Of a stretch of 64,000 nucleotides of DNA, positions 16,497-26,349 are shown piece after piece. Each line of letters starts with the position of its first letter. Position 1 is the stretch's first letter. Where the stretch lies: the NCBI RefSeq assembly GCF_004322855.1, contig NZ_CP036402.1, forward strand, positions 2,728,001-2,792,000, in the 5' to 3' direction. The stretch is from Egibacter rhizosphaerae (GTDB taxonomy: Bacteria; Actinomycetota; Nitriliruptoria; Euzebyales; Egibacteraceae). The notes beneath the pieces are model-generated. The model did not search any database, was not told the origin of the DNA, and saw only the letters and a program-made list of their open reading frames with translations. The translations under genes were made by a program, and so were the position numbers.

Positions 16497-16555
16497 GGTG
16501 GAAGAACCTCACCGGCGGCATCGTCGCGTTGCATCACGCTGTCCGCCTCATGTGA
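16479..16555 (+). other. Displaced C-terminal coding tail of menG (frameshift site)
   Basis: From the G-run at 16479-16483 onward, the -1 frame reads G-W-G-H-V-R-W-K-N-L-T-G-G-I-V-A-L-H followed by a short end and a TGA at 16553-16555. This is the expected MenG C-terminus. One additional G in the five-G tract would join it to the upstream frame. A second five-G run follows at 16485-16489. Either a base is missing in this assembly, the gene is mutated, or the ribosome slips here. Confidence 0.8.
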
Positions 16556-16696
16556 AACGGATCACGACGTCGGCGCGATCGTGCTAGCGTGGCCGCTCGG
16601 ACAGGGAGACCACCCGGGTCCGCGGAGCGCCGGAGACCCGGTCCCGGTTGGCGCGCCAGCCCGCCCAAGTTGTCGACAGCCGGAGACGACAGGCGC

Positions 16697-18004
16697 ATGA
16701 GCGAGCACCCGATCACGCACGCCGACGCCGTCGTGGTCGGCGCGGGCCCGGGAGGCAGCGCGGCGGCCCGATTCCTCGCCGATGCGGGCCGCGACGTCGT
16801 CGTCCTCGAGAAGGCGTCCTTCCCACGCGACAAGGTGTGCGGCGACGCGCTCACGCCGCGGGCGGTGCGGGCGCTCGAGCAGCTGGGCCTGCACGAGGAG
16901 GCGGCCGGGGAGCCCGACGGCTGGGTGGCGCAGTCCGGGTTGCGCATGTACGGGGGCAGGACGGTCCTCGACCTCCCCTGGCCCGAGGTCGGCGGCTGGC
17001 CCACCCATTCGGTGACCGCCACCCGTTCGCTCTTCGACCACACCCTCGCCGAGCACGCGGTCAAGGGCGGGGCGCAGCTCTGGGAGCGCACCGAGGCGAC
17101 CGCGCCGGTCTGGCTGTCGGACCGGCAGGAGCGTGTGGCCGGCGTGACCTACCGCACACGCGACCGCGAGGACGGCGCCACCGAGGAGGGCACCGTCCGC
17201 GCGCCGCTCGTGATCCTCGCGGACGGCAACTCGAGCCGCATGGCGGTCGCGCTGGGGCTGCACCGCGACGCGTCCCGCCCCATGGGCGTCGCGGTGCGCG
17301 CGTACTACGAGAGCCCCCGCGCGGAGATGGACCGCATGGAGGGGTTCCTCGAGATGCGCACGCCCCCCGAGGAGGGCGCCCGTTACGAGGACGGCGATCT
17401 TCTGCCCGCCTACGGGTGGATCTTCCCGCTCGACGACGGGGTGGTGAACGTGGGTTGGGGGCTGCTCGATTCCAGCCCGCACTTCCGCTCGATCAACTAC
17501 CGCAAGGTGTTGGAGGCCTGGGTCGACCAGTTCCCCGCCGAGTGGGGCATCACCCCCGAGACGCGGACCGGCGGCGTCCGCAGCGCCGGGCTGCCGATGG
17601 CGCACAACCGACACCCGATGCTCCACCGCGGCGCCCTGCTGGTGGGCGACAGCGCCGGCATGGTCAACCCCTTCAACGGGGAGGGGATCAGCTACGCCAT
17701 CGAGGCGGCCGCGTTCGCCGCCGAGGTCGGGGACGAGGCCATCGCGCGCGGTTCGGACGCGCCCCTCTCGCGCTATCCCGAGCTCGTGCAGGGCGAGTGG
17801 GGCGGGTACTACACCCTGGGGCGGACATTCACGTGGCTCATGGGGCACCCCACGGTGATGCGGGTCTGCCGCGACTACGGGATGCCGCGGCGCCGCCTCA
17901 TGGACTTCGTGTTCCGCACCATGGCGCACCTCGTGAGCCCGCGCAGTCGGGACGCGACCGACCTGATCCTGAACAGCCTCTCGCGGGCGGTGCCGGCCGC
18001 ATGA
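16697..18004 (+). CDS. Geranylgeranyl-reductase-family FAD-dependent oxidoreductase
   Basis: The 435-residue flavoprotein belongs to the geranylgeranyl reductase family, which saturates isoprenoid double bonds. An N-terminal dinucleotide-binding motif G-A-G-P-G-G-S lies near residue 17, then E-K-A-S-F-P-R-D-K-V-C-G-D-A near 42, where the family's conserved Cys-Gly lies. The second FAD motif V-G-D-S-A-G-M-V-N-P-F-N-G-E-G-I is near 316. Placed between menG and the nuo operon, it is the likely enzyme for partial hydrogenation of the menaquinone side chain, as MenJ does in mycobacteria; this is inference from context. The ATG at 16697 follows an AGGCGC stretch of modest quality. A weak promoter with TAGCGT at 16585-16590 may lie upstream. 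Confidence 0.8.
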   Translation: MSEHPITHADAVVVGAGPGGSAAARFLADAGRDVVVLEKASFPRDKVCGDALTPRAVRALEQLGLHEEAAGEPDGWVAQSGLRMYGGRTVLDLPWPEVGGWPTHSVTATRSLFDHTLAEHAVKGGAQLWERTEATAPVWLSDRQERVAGVTYRTRDREDGATEEGTVRAPLVILADGNSSRMAVALGLHRDASRPMGVAVRAYYESPRAEMDRMEGFLEMRTPPEEGARYEDGDLLPAYGWIFPLDDGVVNVGWGLLDSSPHFRSINYRKVLEAWVDQFPAEWGITPETRTGGVRSAGLPMAHNRHPMLHRGALLVGDSAGMVNPFNGEGISYAIEAAAFAAEVGDEAIARGSDAPLSRYPELVQGEWGGYYTLGRTFTWLMGHPTVMRVCRDYGMPRRRLMDFVFRTMAHLVSPRSRDATDLILNSLSRAVPAA

Positions 18005-18046
18005 GCCCGACGATCGCCGCCGCTGCCGCCCCACGGCCCCGCTGGC

Positions 18047-18076
18047 TTGTGGCCATGAACGCACGCCCTCTAGCGT
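18047..18076 (+). promoter_or_regulatory. Candidate promoter of the nuo operon
   Basis: TTGTGG at 18047-18052 and TAGCGT at 18071-18076 are separated by 18 bases and lie about 95 bases before nuoA. The same TAGCGT -10 hexamer occurs upstream of the geranylgeranyl-reductase gene at 16585-16590. The 165-base gap otherwise shows nothing I can name. Confidence 0.4.
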
Positions 18077-18169
18077 GGGCACCCTGGGGACGGAGCGGCG
18101 CGCCGCACCCCGGAACCGCCGCCCGAGAGGACGCTGGCGCCCCGCCGTCGGGCGCCGGGGAGAGGTGAC

Positions 18170-18535
18170 ATGCTCGCCGAGTACCTGCCGCTGGTGCTGC
18201 TGTTCGTCGTGGCCGTCGCGTTCGTCGGCCTCTCGTTGCTCGTGTCCGCGCGGCTCGGCCCGACGGCGCCGAACCCGACCAAGCACGCGGCCTACGAGTC
18301 GGGGATCATCCCGGAGGTCGAGACGGACCCGCGCAACAGCCGGTTCACGGTCCGCTTCTACGTCATCGCGATGCTCTTCATCATCTTCGACATCGAGGCG
18401 GTCTTCCTCTACCCGTGGGCGGTCGTGCTGGGTGACCTCGGGTGGTACGGCTTCTGGGCGATGGCGATTTTCATGGTGCTCTTGTTCGAGAGCTACTACT
18501 ACGTGCTCCGTCGAGGTGGGTTGGAATGGGAGTAA
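18170..18535 (+). CDS. nuoA: NADH-quinone oxidoreductase subunit A
   Basis: The 121-residue subunit is a small membrane protein of complex I with three hydrophobic helices at residues 2-24, 64-86 and 92-112. The loop between helices 1 and 2 carries the conserved K-x-x-x-Y-E-S-G and R-F-x-V-R-F-Y segments that lie near the quinone tunnel. It opens the fourteen-gene operon, with the standard order kept through nuoN. The ATG at 18170 follows GGGGAGAGGTG. Its stop lies inside the start of nuoB, so the two are coupled. Confidence 0.97.
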   Translation: MLAEYLPLVLLFVVAVAFVGLSLLVSARLGPTAPNPTKHAAYESGIIPEVETDPRNSRFTVRFYVIAMLFIIFDIEAVFLYPWAVVLGDLGWYGFWAMAIFMVLLFESYYYVLRRGGLEWE

Positions 18536-19200
18536 CACCACAACAGGGGGGCCTCGAGGCGCAGCTGCCGACGGGGATCCTGCTGACGAACGTCGAGAAG
18601 TTCGTCAACTGGGGTCGCTCCGGTAGCCTCTGGCCGGCGACGTTCGGCCTCGCGTGCTGCGCGATCGAGATGATGTCCACCGGTGGCGCGCACTACGACC
18701 TGTCGCGGTTCGGGCAGGAGGTCTTCCGCGCCTCGCCCCGGCAGGCCGATCTCATGATCGTGGCCGGTCGGGTCAGCCAGAAGATGGCGCCGGTCCTGCG
18801 CAACATCTACGACCAGATGGCCGACCCGAAGTGGGTCCTGTCGATGGGCGTGTGCGCGTCGAGCGGTGGCATGTTCAACAACTACGCGATCGTGCAAGGC
18901 GTCGACCACGTCGTGCCGGTCGACATGTACGTGCCGGGCTGCCCGCCGCGCCCCGAGATGCTGATGGACGGGATCCTCAAGCTCCACGACAAGGTCAAGC
19001 AGGAGCAGTTCGTGGATCGCCCCCGCGAGGGCGAGACCGAGGAGGAGTTCGCCGGGCGCATGGGCTGGCCGGACGGTGAGGAGTCGCAGCAGCCCGGGGA
19101 CGACCTGGGCCAGCCGACCGAGAAGTCCGGCGGACGCGGCCATGTCGGGCACTACGCGCGCGGCACGGGCCAGACCACCCCCGATTCCGAGGAGTGGTGA
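18526..19200 (+). CDS. nuoB: NADH-quinone oxidoreductase subunit B
   Basis: This 224-residue subunit holds cluster N2, the last iron-sulfur centre before the quinone. The four cysteine ligands are visible as L-A-C-C-A-I-E near residue 42, M-G-V-C-A-S-S-G-G near 108 and V-P-G-C-P-P-R-P-E near 138. After the conserved core it carries an extra acidic and Gly-rich tail of about 55 residues, a common actinobacterial addition. The ATG at 18526 overlaps the end of nuoA and follows GAGGTGG. Longer in-frame extensions upstream lie in nuoA coding sequence and are not used. Confidence 0.97.
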   Translation: MGVTPQQGGLEAQLPTGILLTNVEKFVNWGRSGSLWPATFGLACCAIEMMSTGGAHYDLSRFGQEVFRASPRQADLMIVAGRVSQKMAPVLRNIYDQMADPKWVLSMGVCASSGGMFNNYAIVQGVDHVVPVDMYVPGCPPRPEMLMDGILKLHDKVKQEQFVDRPREGETEEEFAGRMGWPDGEESQQPGDDLGQPTEKSGGRGHVGHYARGTGQTTPDSEEW

Positions 19201-19303
19201 GCCCCCCGGCCGCCACGGGCGGCGACCGGGCGGGCAGCACCCTGGACCGAGCCCCGCGCTCCGGAGTGTCCCGGTCCGCGAGGAACCGACCAGCGAGGAG
19301 CAC

Positions 19304-20041
19304 ATGAGCGAGGCCGACGGCGATGAGGTCGAGCGTCACGACCCGGAGGTGCCGGCGACGAAACCGCAGCCGTCCAAGCACCGCATGGGCGGCCCCGGCA
19401 CCGCGAACCCGAACATGGCCGGGGGCGAGGCGACGCAGCTGCGCGAGCTGTGGCGCGAGGACACCCACGAGCTCGATCCCGAGCTCGCGGCGCTGCGCGA
19501 TCACATCTTCGCGGCCTTCGGCGACCTCGACACCGAGGTGTTCCGCGGCGAGCTGACGTTCCTCGTCGAGCCCGAGCGCCTGCCCGACCTCGTGCGGTTC
19601 TGCAAGGAAGACGCGGACGTGCGCTGCGAGCTCCTGAGCGATCTCTCGGGGGTGCATTGGCCCGGGGGGAGCCGGGTGGAACGCGCGGCCGAGACCACGG
19701 GGTGGCCCAACTACGAGACCGAGGAGTCGGAGGGGCGCATCGAGGTCGACTACATCATGCGCTCGATCACCCACAACCACGTGTTCCGGATCCGCACCCA
19801 CGTGTCGGACGAGGAGCCCAGGATGGGCACGGTCACCGATCTCTACTCGGCGGCCCTGTTCATGGAGCGCGAGGTCTACGACATGTTCGGGGTCGTGTTC
19901 GAGGGGCACCCGGAGCTGGTCCGCATCCTCATGCCCGAGGAGTGGGAGGGCCACCCCCACCGCAAGGACTATCCCCTCGGGGGCGTCGAGATCCAGTACA
20001 AGGGTGGCTCGATCTCCCCGCCCGACCAGCGCCAGTACTAG
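19304..20041 (+). CDS. nuoC: NADH-quinone oxidoreductase subunit C
   Basis: The 245-residue subunit is the 30-kDa peripheral-arm scaffold protein. After a polar, Glu-rich N-terminus of about 45 residues come the family core and the signature [10 protein letters not shown]-x-F-x-G-H-P near residue 188. R-I-L-M-P-E-x-W-E-G-H-P-x-R-K-D-Y-P follows near 210. The ATG at 19304 follows GCGAGGAGCAC. It is separate from nuoD, unlike the fused nuoCD of enterobacteria. The 103-base gap from nuoB contains nothing recognisable beyond GC-rich spacer. Confidence 0.96.
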   Translation: MSEADGDEVERHDPEVPATKPQPSKHRMGGPGTANPNMAGGEATQLRELWREDTHELDPELAALRDHIFAAFGDLDTEVFRGELTFLVEPERLPDLVRFCKEDADVRCELLSDLSGVHWPGGSRVERAAETTGWPNYETEESEGRIEVDYIMRSITHNHVFRIRTHVSDEEPRMGTVTDLYSAALFMEREVYDMFGVVFEGHPELVRILMPEEWEGHPHRKDYPLGGVEIQYKGGSISPPDQRQY

Positions 20042-20109
20042 GGGCCCGGTGCGTCCGATCCCCGACCCGATCCAATGCCCGGGTACCCGCCCGGAGAGGT
20101 GATGGCGAG

Positions 20110-21480
20110 ATGACCGACACACACGGCGAGTCCGGGCCGGACCGCACCCGCGAGGGCCCCGTCTGGCAGGGCGAGGAGCAGCCCGGCTCGCTCGCGCGCA
20201 CGGGCGAGAGCGACTACCTCGTCGTCGGCGGCGAATGGCAGGACCTGCCCGAGGCCGTCGAGGACGACACGATGGTCATCAACATGGGGCCGCAGCACCC
20301 CTCGACCCACGGGGTGCTGCGCCTGGTCCTCACCCTCGACGGCGAGACGGTGCTCTCGAACGACCCGGTGATCGGCTACCTGCACACGGGCATCGAGAAG
20401 AACACCGAGTACCGACCGTGGGTGCAGGGGGTCACGTTCGTCACGCGGATGGACTACCTCTCGCCCCTGTTCAACGAGCTCGGGTACTGCCTCGCGACCG
20501 AGCGCATCCTCGGCATCGAGGAGGAGGTCCCCGAGCGGGCGCAGGCGATCCGGGTGATCCTCACCGAGCTGAACCGCGTCTCCAGCCACATGGTGTGGCT
20601 CGCGACCGGCGGGATGGAGCTCGGATCGACCACCGCGATGATCTTCGGGTTCCGCGAGCGCGAGAGCGTGCTCGACATCTTCGAGCACGTCACCGGCCTG
20701 CGGATGAACCACGGGTTCATCCGTCCGGGCGGGCTGGCCAACGACGTGCCCGACACGTTCGACGCGCGGGTGCGGCAGGTCATCAGCGAGCTGCGTCAGC
20801 GCATCGACGAGATCGAGGACCTGCTCACCAAGAACCCGATCTGGATCGAGCGCAACAAGGGCGTCGGCATCATGGACGCCGAGACGTGCCTCGACTACGG
20901 CGCGACCGGGCCGGTGCTGCGCAGCGCGGGCATCGCCCACGACCTGCGCAAGGCCCAGCCCTACTGCGGCATCGAGCAGTACGACTTCGAGGTGCCGATC
21001 ACCGACACCGCGGACTCGTACGGCCGCTACCTGATCCGCGTGCAGGAGGTGCGCGAGTCGCTCTCGATCGTCGAGCAAGCGCTCGACCGCCTGCCCGGCG
21101 GCCGGGTCATGGTCGACGACGACAAGATCGCCTGGCCCGCCCAGCTCGGCCTCGGACCGGACGGCCTCGGCAACACCGAGGAGTACATCTCGAAGATCAT
21201 GGGCCAGTCCATGGAGGCCCTGATCCACCACTTCAAGATCGTGACCGAGGGCTTCACCGCCCCGCCCGGGCAGGCGTACGCGGCGGTCGAGTCGCCGCGC
21301 GGCGAGCTCGGCTACCACATCACCTCGAACGGCACGAACAAGCCGTACCGGGTCAGGGTGCGCGACCCGAGCTTCATCCACATCGGCGCCCTCGACCCGC
21401 TCTCCCGGGGGCTCGGGGTGGCCGACATCATCGTGGCCGTGGCGAGCGTCGACCCGGTCATGGGCGGCGTCGACCGGTAG
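20110..21480 (+). CDS. nuoD: NADH-quinone oxidoreductase subunit D
   Basis: This 456-residue subunit is the 49-kDa quinone-site protein related to [NiFe]-hydrogenase large subunits. Visible landmarks are [14 protein letters not shown] near residue 58, where the loop His contacts quinone, Y-L-H-T-G-I-E-K near 93, and the C-terminal G-E-L-G-Y-H and H-I-G-A-L-D-P segments ending in D-P-V-M-G-G-V-D-R. The nickel-binding cysteines of hydrogenases are absent, as expected. About 50 acidic N-terminal residues precede the core. The ATG at 20110 is preceded by GGAGAGGTGATGGCGAG. Confidence 0.97.
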   Translation: MTDTHGESGPDRTREGPVWQGEEQPGSLARTGESDYLVVGGEWQDLPEAVEDDTMVINMGPQHPSTHGVLRLVLTLDGETVLSNDPVIGYLHTGIEKNTEYRPWVQGVTFVTRMDYLSPLFNELGYCLATERILGIEEEVPERAQAIRVILTELNRVSSHMVWLATGGMELGSTTAMIFGFRERESVLDIFEHVTGLRMNHGFIRPGGLANDVPDTFDARVRQVISELRQRIDEIEDLLTKNPIWIERNKGVGIMDAETCLDYGATGPVLRSAGIAHDLRKAQPYCGIEQYDFEVPITDTADSYGRYLIRVQEVRESLSIVEQALDRLPGGRVMVDDDKIAWPAQLGLGPDGLGNTEEYISKIMGQSMEALIHHFKIVTEGFTAPPGQAYAAVESPRGELGYHITSNGTNKPYRVRVRDPSFIHIGALDPLSRGLGVADIIVAVASVDPVMGGVDR

Positions 21481-21496
21481 ACCGGCAGACCGGTAG
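21473..21496 (+). repeat. Three 8-bp tandem units at the nuoD stop
   Basis: ACCGGTAG, ACCGGCAG and ACCGGTAG follow one another and span the nuoD stop codon and the start of the spacer before the nuoE ribosome-binding site. The units create an extra in-register TAG triplet after the stop. They look like a small replication-slippage product. Confidence 0.7.
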
Positions 21497-21513
21497 CAGG
21501 AGGCAAGAGTCCC

Positions 21514-22443
21514 GTGGCATTCACCCCCGAGCTGCGCGAGCGAGCCGAGGAGCTCGTCGGGCGCTATCCCGAGAAGCGCTCCGCGGTGCTGCCGCTGCTG
21601 CATCTCGTCCAGCACCAGGACGGTTACATCAGCGACGACGGCGTCGCCGAGATCTCCGAGCTCACGGATTTCACCAAAGCCGAGGTGGGTGCGGTGGCGA
21701 CCTTCTACACGATGTACAAGCGTGAGCCGATGGGCCGCCACCTCGTCAGCGTGTGCACGAACTTCTCGTGCGTGGTGCGCGGGGGCAAGGAGGTGTACCA
21801 GCGCCTGTCGGAGAAGCTCGGCGTCGGCCACGAGGAGACGACCGAGGACGGGGCGATCACCCTCGAGCACGCGGAGTGCCTGGGCAACTGCGAGGGCGCG
21901 CCCCTCGTCACCGTCGACTACTACAACTACGAGTGCCTCACCCCCGAACAGGCCGAGGAGCTCGTCGACAAGCTCGTGGCGGGCGAGGACGTGCCACCGC
22001 CGACCCGCGGCCGGGTGCCCGAGGGCATCCGCCACGTGTCGCACCGTCTGGCGGGCCTCGGCGACGCGGACGACCCCGATGGCGAGATCGCTCGGGCCAA
22101 CCGCGCCGCGCGGGCGCACCACGGGGGGTCCACGCCGCTCACGACCGCGACGAGCGGCCCCGGCCACGTGCCGGCGACGATCGTGCCGAGCTACTCCGAC
22201 GAGGACGAGGCCGAGCGCGAGCGGGCGCGCGCGCAGGTGCGCGAGACCGGTGCCGACCCCGGTGTGCTTGAGGGGGCCGCCGGCCCCGGCGCGCGGGAGT
22301 TCCCCACCCGGGACCCCGACGCGGTGGCGCAGCGCCCGGGCGAGGCTCCCGGCGAGACCGAGCACCGCGAGGCCGGCATCCCCGGGCGGGAAGGCGAGCG
22401 CACCGGCGCGGACGACGAGAACGAAGGGGACGCAAATGAGTGA
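21514..22443 (+). CDS. nuoE: NADH-quinone oxidoreductase subunit E with long acidic tail
   Basis: The thioredoxin-like domain (residues 1-165) binds the N1a [2Fe-2S] cluster. Ligands are C-x4-C in V-C-T-N-F-S-C near residue 86 and C-x3-C in E-C-L-G-N-C-E-G near 127. The remaining 140 or so residues are a low-complexity Glu/Asp/Arg/Ala extension absent from short homologues, making the protein 309 residues. Start GTG at 21514 has AGGAGG at a good distance. The stop overlaps the nuoF start region, so NADH-module subunits E and F are made together. Confidence 0.95.
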   Translation: MAFTPELRERAEELVGRYPEKRSAVLPLLHLVQHQDGYISDDGVAEISELTDFTKAEVGAVATFYTMYKREPMGRHLVSVCTNFSCVVRGGKEVYQRLSEKLGVGHEETTEDGAITLEHAECLGNCEGAPLVTVDYYNYECLTPEQAEELVDKLVAGEDVPPPTRGRVPEGIRHVSHRLAGLGDADDPDGEIARANRAARAHHGGSTPLTTATSGPGHVPATIVPSYSDEDEAERERARAQVRETGADPGVLEGAAGPGAREFPTRDPDAVAQRPGEAPGETEHREAGIPGREGERTGADDENEGDANE

Positions 22444-23797
22444 ACCCGTCGCGGTGCTGTCCTCGCGGTACGACGTCGAGGACGCTCACACCCTCGAGGG
22501 CTACAAGCGCACGGGCGGCTACACCGCCCTGCCGCAGGCGCTCGAGACCGATCCCGCCGAGCTACGCCAGACCGTGAAGGACGCGGGGCTGCGTGGACGC
22601 GGCGGTGCGGGCTTCCCCACGGGTGTGAAGTGGGGGTTCATGCCGGTCGATCAGACCGACAAGTCGGTGTACCTCGTCGTCAACGCCGACGAGTCCGAGC
22701 CCGGGACCTTCAAGGACCGGGAGCTGATGGAGCGGGACCCCCACCAGCTGCTCGAGGGCATCGCGATCAGCTGCCACGCGCTGAAGAGCGAGCGCGCCTT
22801 CATCTACATCCGCGGGGAGTACCTGTTCCCGGGGATGCGCCTCGAGGAGGCGATCGCCGAGGCGTACCGCCACAACTACCTCGGCGACGACATCCTCGGC
22901 AGCGGCGTCAACGTCCACGTCACGGTCCACTACGGCGCCGGTGCGTACATCTGCGGCGAGGAGACCGCGCTCCTCGACTCCCTCGAGGGCCGTCGCGGCC
23001 AGCCCCGGCTGCGCCCGCCCTTCCCCGCGGCCGCCGGCCTCTACGCCTCCCCGACGGCCGTGAACAACGTCGAGACCATCGCGAACGTGCCGTGGATCGT
23101 CGAGCGCGGGGTCGACTGGTTCAAGTCGCTCGGCACCGAGAAGGCGCCCGGCACGAAGCTCGTGTGCGTCTCGGGCGAGGTGAACCGCCCCGGCAACTAC
23201 GAGTGGCCGATGGGCGCGACCCTGCGCGAGATCCTCGAGGTCTCGTGCGAGGGGATGCTCGAGGGGCGCGAGCTCAAGTTCTGGGCGCCCGGTGGCTCGT
23301 CGACCCCGCTGCTCACCGCCGACCACCAGGACGTCGGGCTCGACTTCGAGTCGATCGCCGAGGCCGGCAGCCTGCTCGGGACGGCTGCGGTGGTGGTCTG
23401 CAGCCACAAGACCAGCGCGATCCAGGCGGCCTACAACTGGACGAAGTTCTACGAACACGAGTCCTGCGGCAAGTGCACGCCCTGCCGCGAGGGGGCCTTC
23501 TGGCTCAGCCAGGTCTACGAACGCATGCTCGCCGGCGGTGGCCGGTGGCAGGATTTGCGGATCCTGGACGAAGTCTGCGACAACATCTTCGGCCGTGCGT
23601 TCTGTGCGCTCGGTGACGCGATCGCGAGCCCGATCCAGTCGTCGCTCCAGTACTTCCGCGACGAGTACGAGCACCTGATCGAGCACGGGCGGTTGCCCGA
23701 CGGCCTGGAGCCGCACGCGGGCGTGATCGCCGACAACGCACAGTCGAGCCGACCGACCGCGTACGCCGTGCCGCGCGACCCGACCCCCGCGGGCTAG
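22436..23797 (+). CDS. nuoF: NADH-quinone oxidoreductase subunit F
   Basis: This 453-residue subunit binds NADH, FMN and cluster N3. The FMN/NADH glycine-rich stretch is G-R-G-G-A-G-F-P-T-G near residue 56, followed by N-A-D-E-S-E-P-G near 84 and G-A-G-A-Y-I-C-G-E-E-T-A near 168. The [4Fe-4S] ligands are S-C-G-K-C-T-P-C-R-E-G near 345 and a later Cys in the F-C-A-L-G-D segment near 388. It overlaps nuoE by eight bases. Confidence 0.97.
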   Translation: MSEPVAVLSSRYDVEDAHTLEGYKRTGGYTALPQALETDPAELRQTVKDAGLRGRGGAGFPTGVKWGFMPVDQTDKSVYLVVNADESEPGTFKDRELMERDPHQLLEGIAISCHALKSERAFIYIRGEYLFPGMRLEEAIAEAYRHNYLGDDILGSGVNVHVTVHYGAGAYICGEETALLDSLEGRRGQPRLRPPFPAAAGLYASPTAVNNVETIANVPWIVERGVDWFKSLGTEKAPGTKLVCVSGEVNRPGNYEWPMGATLREILEVSCEGMLEGRELKFWAPGGSSTPLLTADHQDVGLDFESIAEAGSLLGTAAVVVCSHKTSAIQAAYNWTKFYEHESCGKCTPCREGAFWLSQVYERMLAGGGRWQDLRILDEVCDNIFGRAFCALGDAIASPIQSSLQYFRDEYEHLIEHGRLPDGLEPHAGVIADNAQSSRPTAYAVPRDPTPAG

Positions 23798-23839
23798 ACC
23801 CCCGAGGCCCGAGACCGCCCCGACCGCAGGAAACGCCGC

Positions 23840-26338
23840 ATGAGCGACGAGACCATCACCCTGACGATCGACGGGATCGAGACGAGCGTGCCCAAGGGGA
23901 CGCTCGTGATCCGCGCGGCGGAGTCGCTCGGCATCACGGTGCCGCGGTTCTGCGACCACCCGCTGCTCGACCCCATCGGCGCGTGCCGCCAGTGCATCGT
24001 CGAGATCGAGGGCGCGGCCAAGCCCATGACCTCGTGCACCACGCAGGCGACCGACGGCATGGTCGTGAAGACCCACCTCACGAGCAACATGGCGCGCGTC
24101 GCCCAGGAGGGCCAGCTCGAGTTCCTGCTCATCAACCATCCGCTCGACTGCCCCATGTGCGACAAGGGCGGGGAGTGCCCCCTGCAGGACCAGACGCTCG
24201 CGCACGGCCCGCCCGACAGCCGCTTCATCGAGACCAAGCGCCGCTACGAGAAGCCGGTGCCCATCAGCCCCCTGATCGGCCTCGACCGCGAGCGGTGCGT
24301 GCTCTGCGCCCGCTGCACCCGCTTCAGCCAGCAGATCTCCGGCGACCCGTTCATCGAGCTGTTCGAGCGCGGCGCGCTCGAGCAGGTCGCGATCTACCGC
24401 GACGAGCCGTACCACAGCTACTTCTCCGGCAACGTCGTGCAGATCTGCCCGGTCGGTGCGCTCACCGCGTCGACGTACCGCTTCAAGTCGCGTCCGTTCG
24501 ACCTGCGCAGTGCCGACGGGATCTGCAACCAGTGCTCGGCTGGCTGCAACCTGCGCGTCGACGTGCGCCGCGGTCGGCTCCAGCGCCAGCTGGCCCGGGA
24601 CAACATGGCCGTGAACGAGAGCTGGAACTGCGACAAGGGCCGGTTCGGCTTCGAGTTCGTCGACCACGAGCGCCGGGTGCTCGAGCCGCAGGTGCGCGAC
24701 GAGGCCGAGGGGTTGCAGCCGGTGTCGTGGCGTGCTGCCACCAGGACGGCCGCGCGGCGGCTGCAGGCCGCGGTCGACGCCGGTGGCCCGGAGTCGGTCG
24801 GGGTCCTGACCGGCGGGCGGATCACCGACGAGGACGCCTACGCGCTCGGGCGCTTCGCGCGGGACGTGATCGGCACGGACCACGTCGACTTCCGGGCGCG
24901 GCCCCGGACCGAGGACGAGCGTCCCGTGCTGCGCGCGATGAGCGGCAGCCAGCCGGTCACCTACGAGGCTCTCGAGAACGCCGACGTGGTGATCCTCGCG
25001 GGGCTGAACCCCAAGGAGGAGGTCCCGATCCTCTTCCTGCGGCTGCGCAAGGCGTGGCGCAACCGGGGGCAGCGCATCGTGTCCGTGGGACCAAGCCTCG
25101 ACCAGCTCGACGACATCGCGTGGCGATGGATCGCGACCCAGGCGGGCGACGAGGCGGCGGCGTTGCGGGCGCTCGCCGGCGACGAGCAGGCGCCGACGCC
25201 CGAGGGCGAGCTCGCCGAGGTCGCCACCGCCGTGCGCGAGGCGCAGGCCGGCACCGAGCCCGGCGACGGCCCCCGGGTCGTCGTGCTCGCCGGTGAGCGG
25301 CTCGCCCAGAGTCCCGGCGCCCTGCCCGCGGCTGCCGGGCTCGCGGTGCAGCTGGACGCGTCCGCCCCGCCGTTCGCGTGGGTCGGCCGCCGCAACAACG
25401 CGCGCGGCGCGGTCGACGCGGGACTGGTGCCCGGGCTCCTGCCCGGGGGGCGGACCCTGGACGAACCGGGTCCGGTCGCCGACGCCTGGGACCGCCTGCC
25501 CGAGCGTTCGGGACTCGACGCCCGGGGGATCCTGGAGGCCGCACTGTCGGGGGAGCTTCAGGCGCTGTACCTCGTCGGTGTCGACCCGGCCCGCGATTTC
25601 GAGGACCCCGAGCTCGCCCGCCGTGCGCTCGACGCCGTTCCGACGGTCATCGCGCAGGAGCTCGTGACCAACGAGACGACGGCGTACGTCGACGTCCTGT
25701 TGCCGGCGTCGGCGCCCCAGGAACGCACCGGCTCGTTCACGACGTGGGAGGGGCGGCGCCAGCCCTTCCCGCAGGCCGTGTCGGCCCAGGGGGTCGCCCT
25801 CGAGGACTGGGACATCCTGCGTCACGTCGCCCGGGCGATGGGCCGTGACCTCGGGTGGGAGACGGCGACGGACATCCGCAAGGAGGCCGCGCCGTTGATG
25901 GCGCCGTCGACGCCGCTGAACGCCCGGCTGTCGCAGGTGCCGGTGCCGCGGACGGCGGCCCCGCCTCGCCCCGAGGAGGGCATGCTCGCACTCCACGAGG
26001 TCGACTGGCTGCTCGGGCACGGCGATCTGCTCGCCGGTGCGGACGAGCTGCTCGCGACGGCGCGCCCACCGGCGATCCTCGTGCACCCCGAGGACGCCGA
26101 GCGCCTCGGGATCGGTGACGGTGAGCTCGTCGCGGTCCAGGGAGCCCGCGGGCGGATCGAGCTGTCCGCCCGGGTGACCGAGCACGTTGCCGTCGGCTCG
26201 GCGGTGGTGCCGGCGAACTCCACCGATATCACCCCCGCCGAGATCGGGCCCGAGGGCGTCGGCCCGACCGTCCAGGTGCAGCTGACCCCGCGAGAGGCCG
26301 TGGCGGCCTCCGACGACAGCGCCGGCGCGAGCGCATAA
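23840..26338 (+). CDS. nuoG: NADH-quinone oxidoreductase subunit G
   Basis: The 832-residue subunit carries the electron-wire clusters of the peripheral arm. It opens with a ferredoxin-like domain (C-D-H-P near residue 38, A-C-R-Q-C near 50). The H-x3-C-x2-C ligand set (H-P-L-D-C-P-M-C-D-K-G-G-E-C) lies near 97-110, C-V-L-C-A-R-C near 155 and C-N-Q-C-S-A-G-C near 230. The rest resembles a molybdopterin oxidoreductase without the cofactor. This set includes the extra cluster (N7-type) seen in several bacteria. A stretch near residue 440-470 is Glu/Ala-rich and probably a loop. ATG follows GCAGGAAAC. Confidence 0.96.
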   Translation: MSDETITLTIDGIETSVPKGTLVIRAAESLGITVPRFCDHPLLDPIGACRQCIVEIEGAAKPMTSCTTQATDGMVVKTHLTSNMARVAQEGQLEFLLINHPLDCPMCDKGGECPLQDQTLAHGPPDSRFIETKRRYEKPVPISPLIGLDRERCVLCARCTRFSQQISGDPFIELFERGALEQVAIYRDEPYHSYFSGNVVQICPVGALTASTYRFKSRPFDLRSADGICNQCSAGCNLRVDVRRGRLQRQLARDNMAVNESWNCDKGRFGFEFVDHERRVLEPQVRDEAEGLQPVSWRAATRTAARRLQAAVDAGGPESVGVLTGGRITDEDAYALGRFARDVIGTDHVDFRARPRTEDERPVLRAMSGSQPVTYEALENADVVILAGLNPKEEVPILFLRLRKAWRNRGQRIVSVGPSLDQLDDIAWRWIATQAGDEAAALRALAGDEQAPTPEGELAEVATAVREAQAGTEPGDGPRVVVLAGERLAQSPGALPAAAGLAVQLDASAPPFAWVGRRNNARGAVDAGLVPGLLPGGRTLDEPGPVADAWDRLPERSGLDARGILEAALSGELQALYLVGVDPARDFEDPELARRALDAVPTVIAQELVTNETTAYVDVLLPASAPQERTGSFTTWEGRRQPFPQAVSAQGVALEDWDILRHVARAMGRDLGWETATDIRKEAAPLMAPSTPLNARLSQVPVPRTAAPPRPEEGMLALHEVDWLLGHGDLLAGADELLATARPPAILVHPEDAERLGIGDGELVAVQGARGRIELSARVTEHVAVGSAVVPANSTDITPAEIGPEGVGPTVQVQLTPREAVAASDDSAGASA

Positions 26339-26349
26339 GGAGCGGTGGC

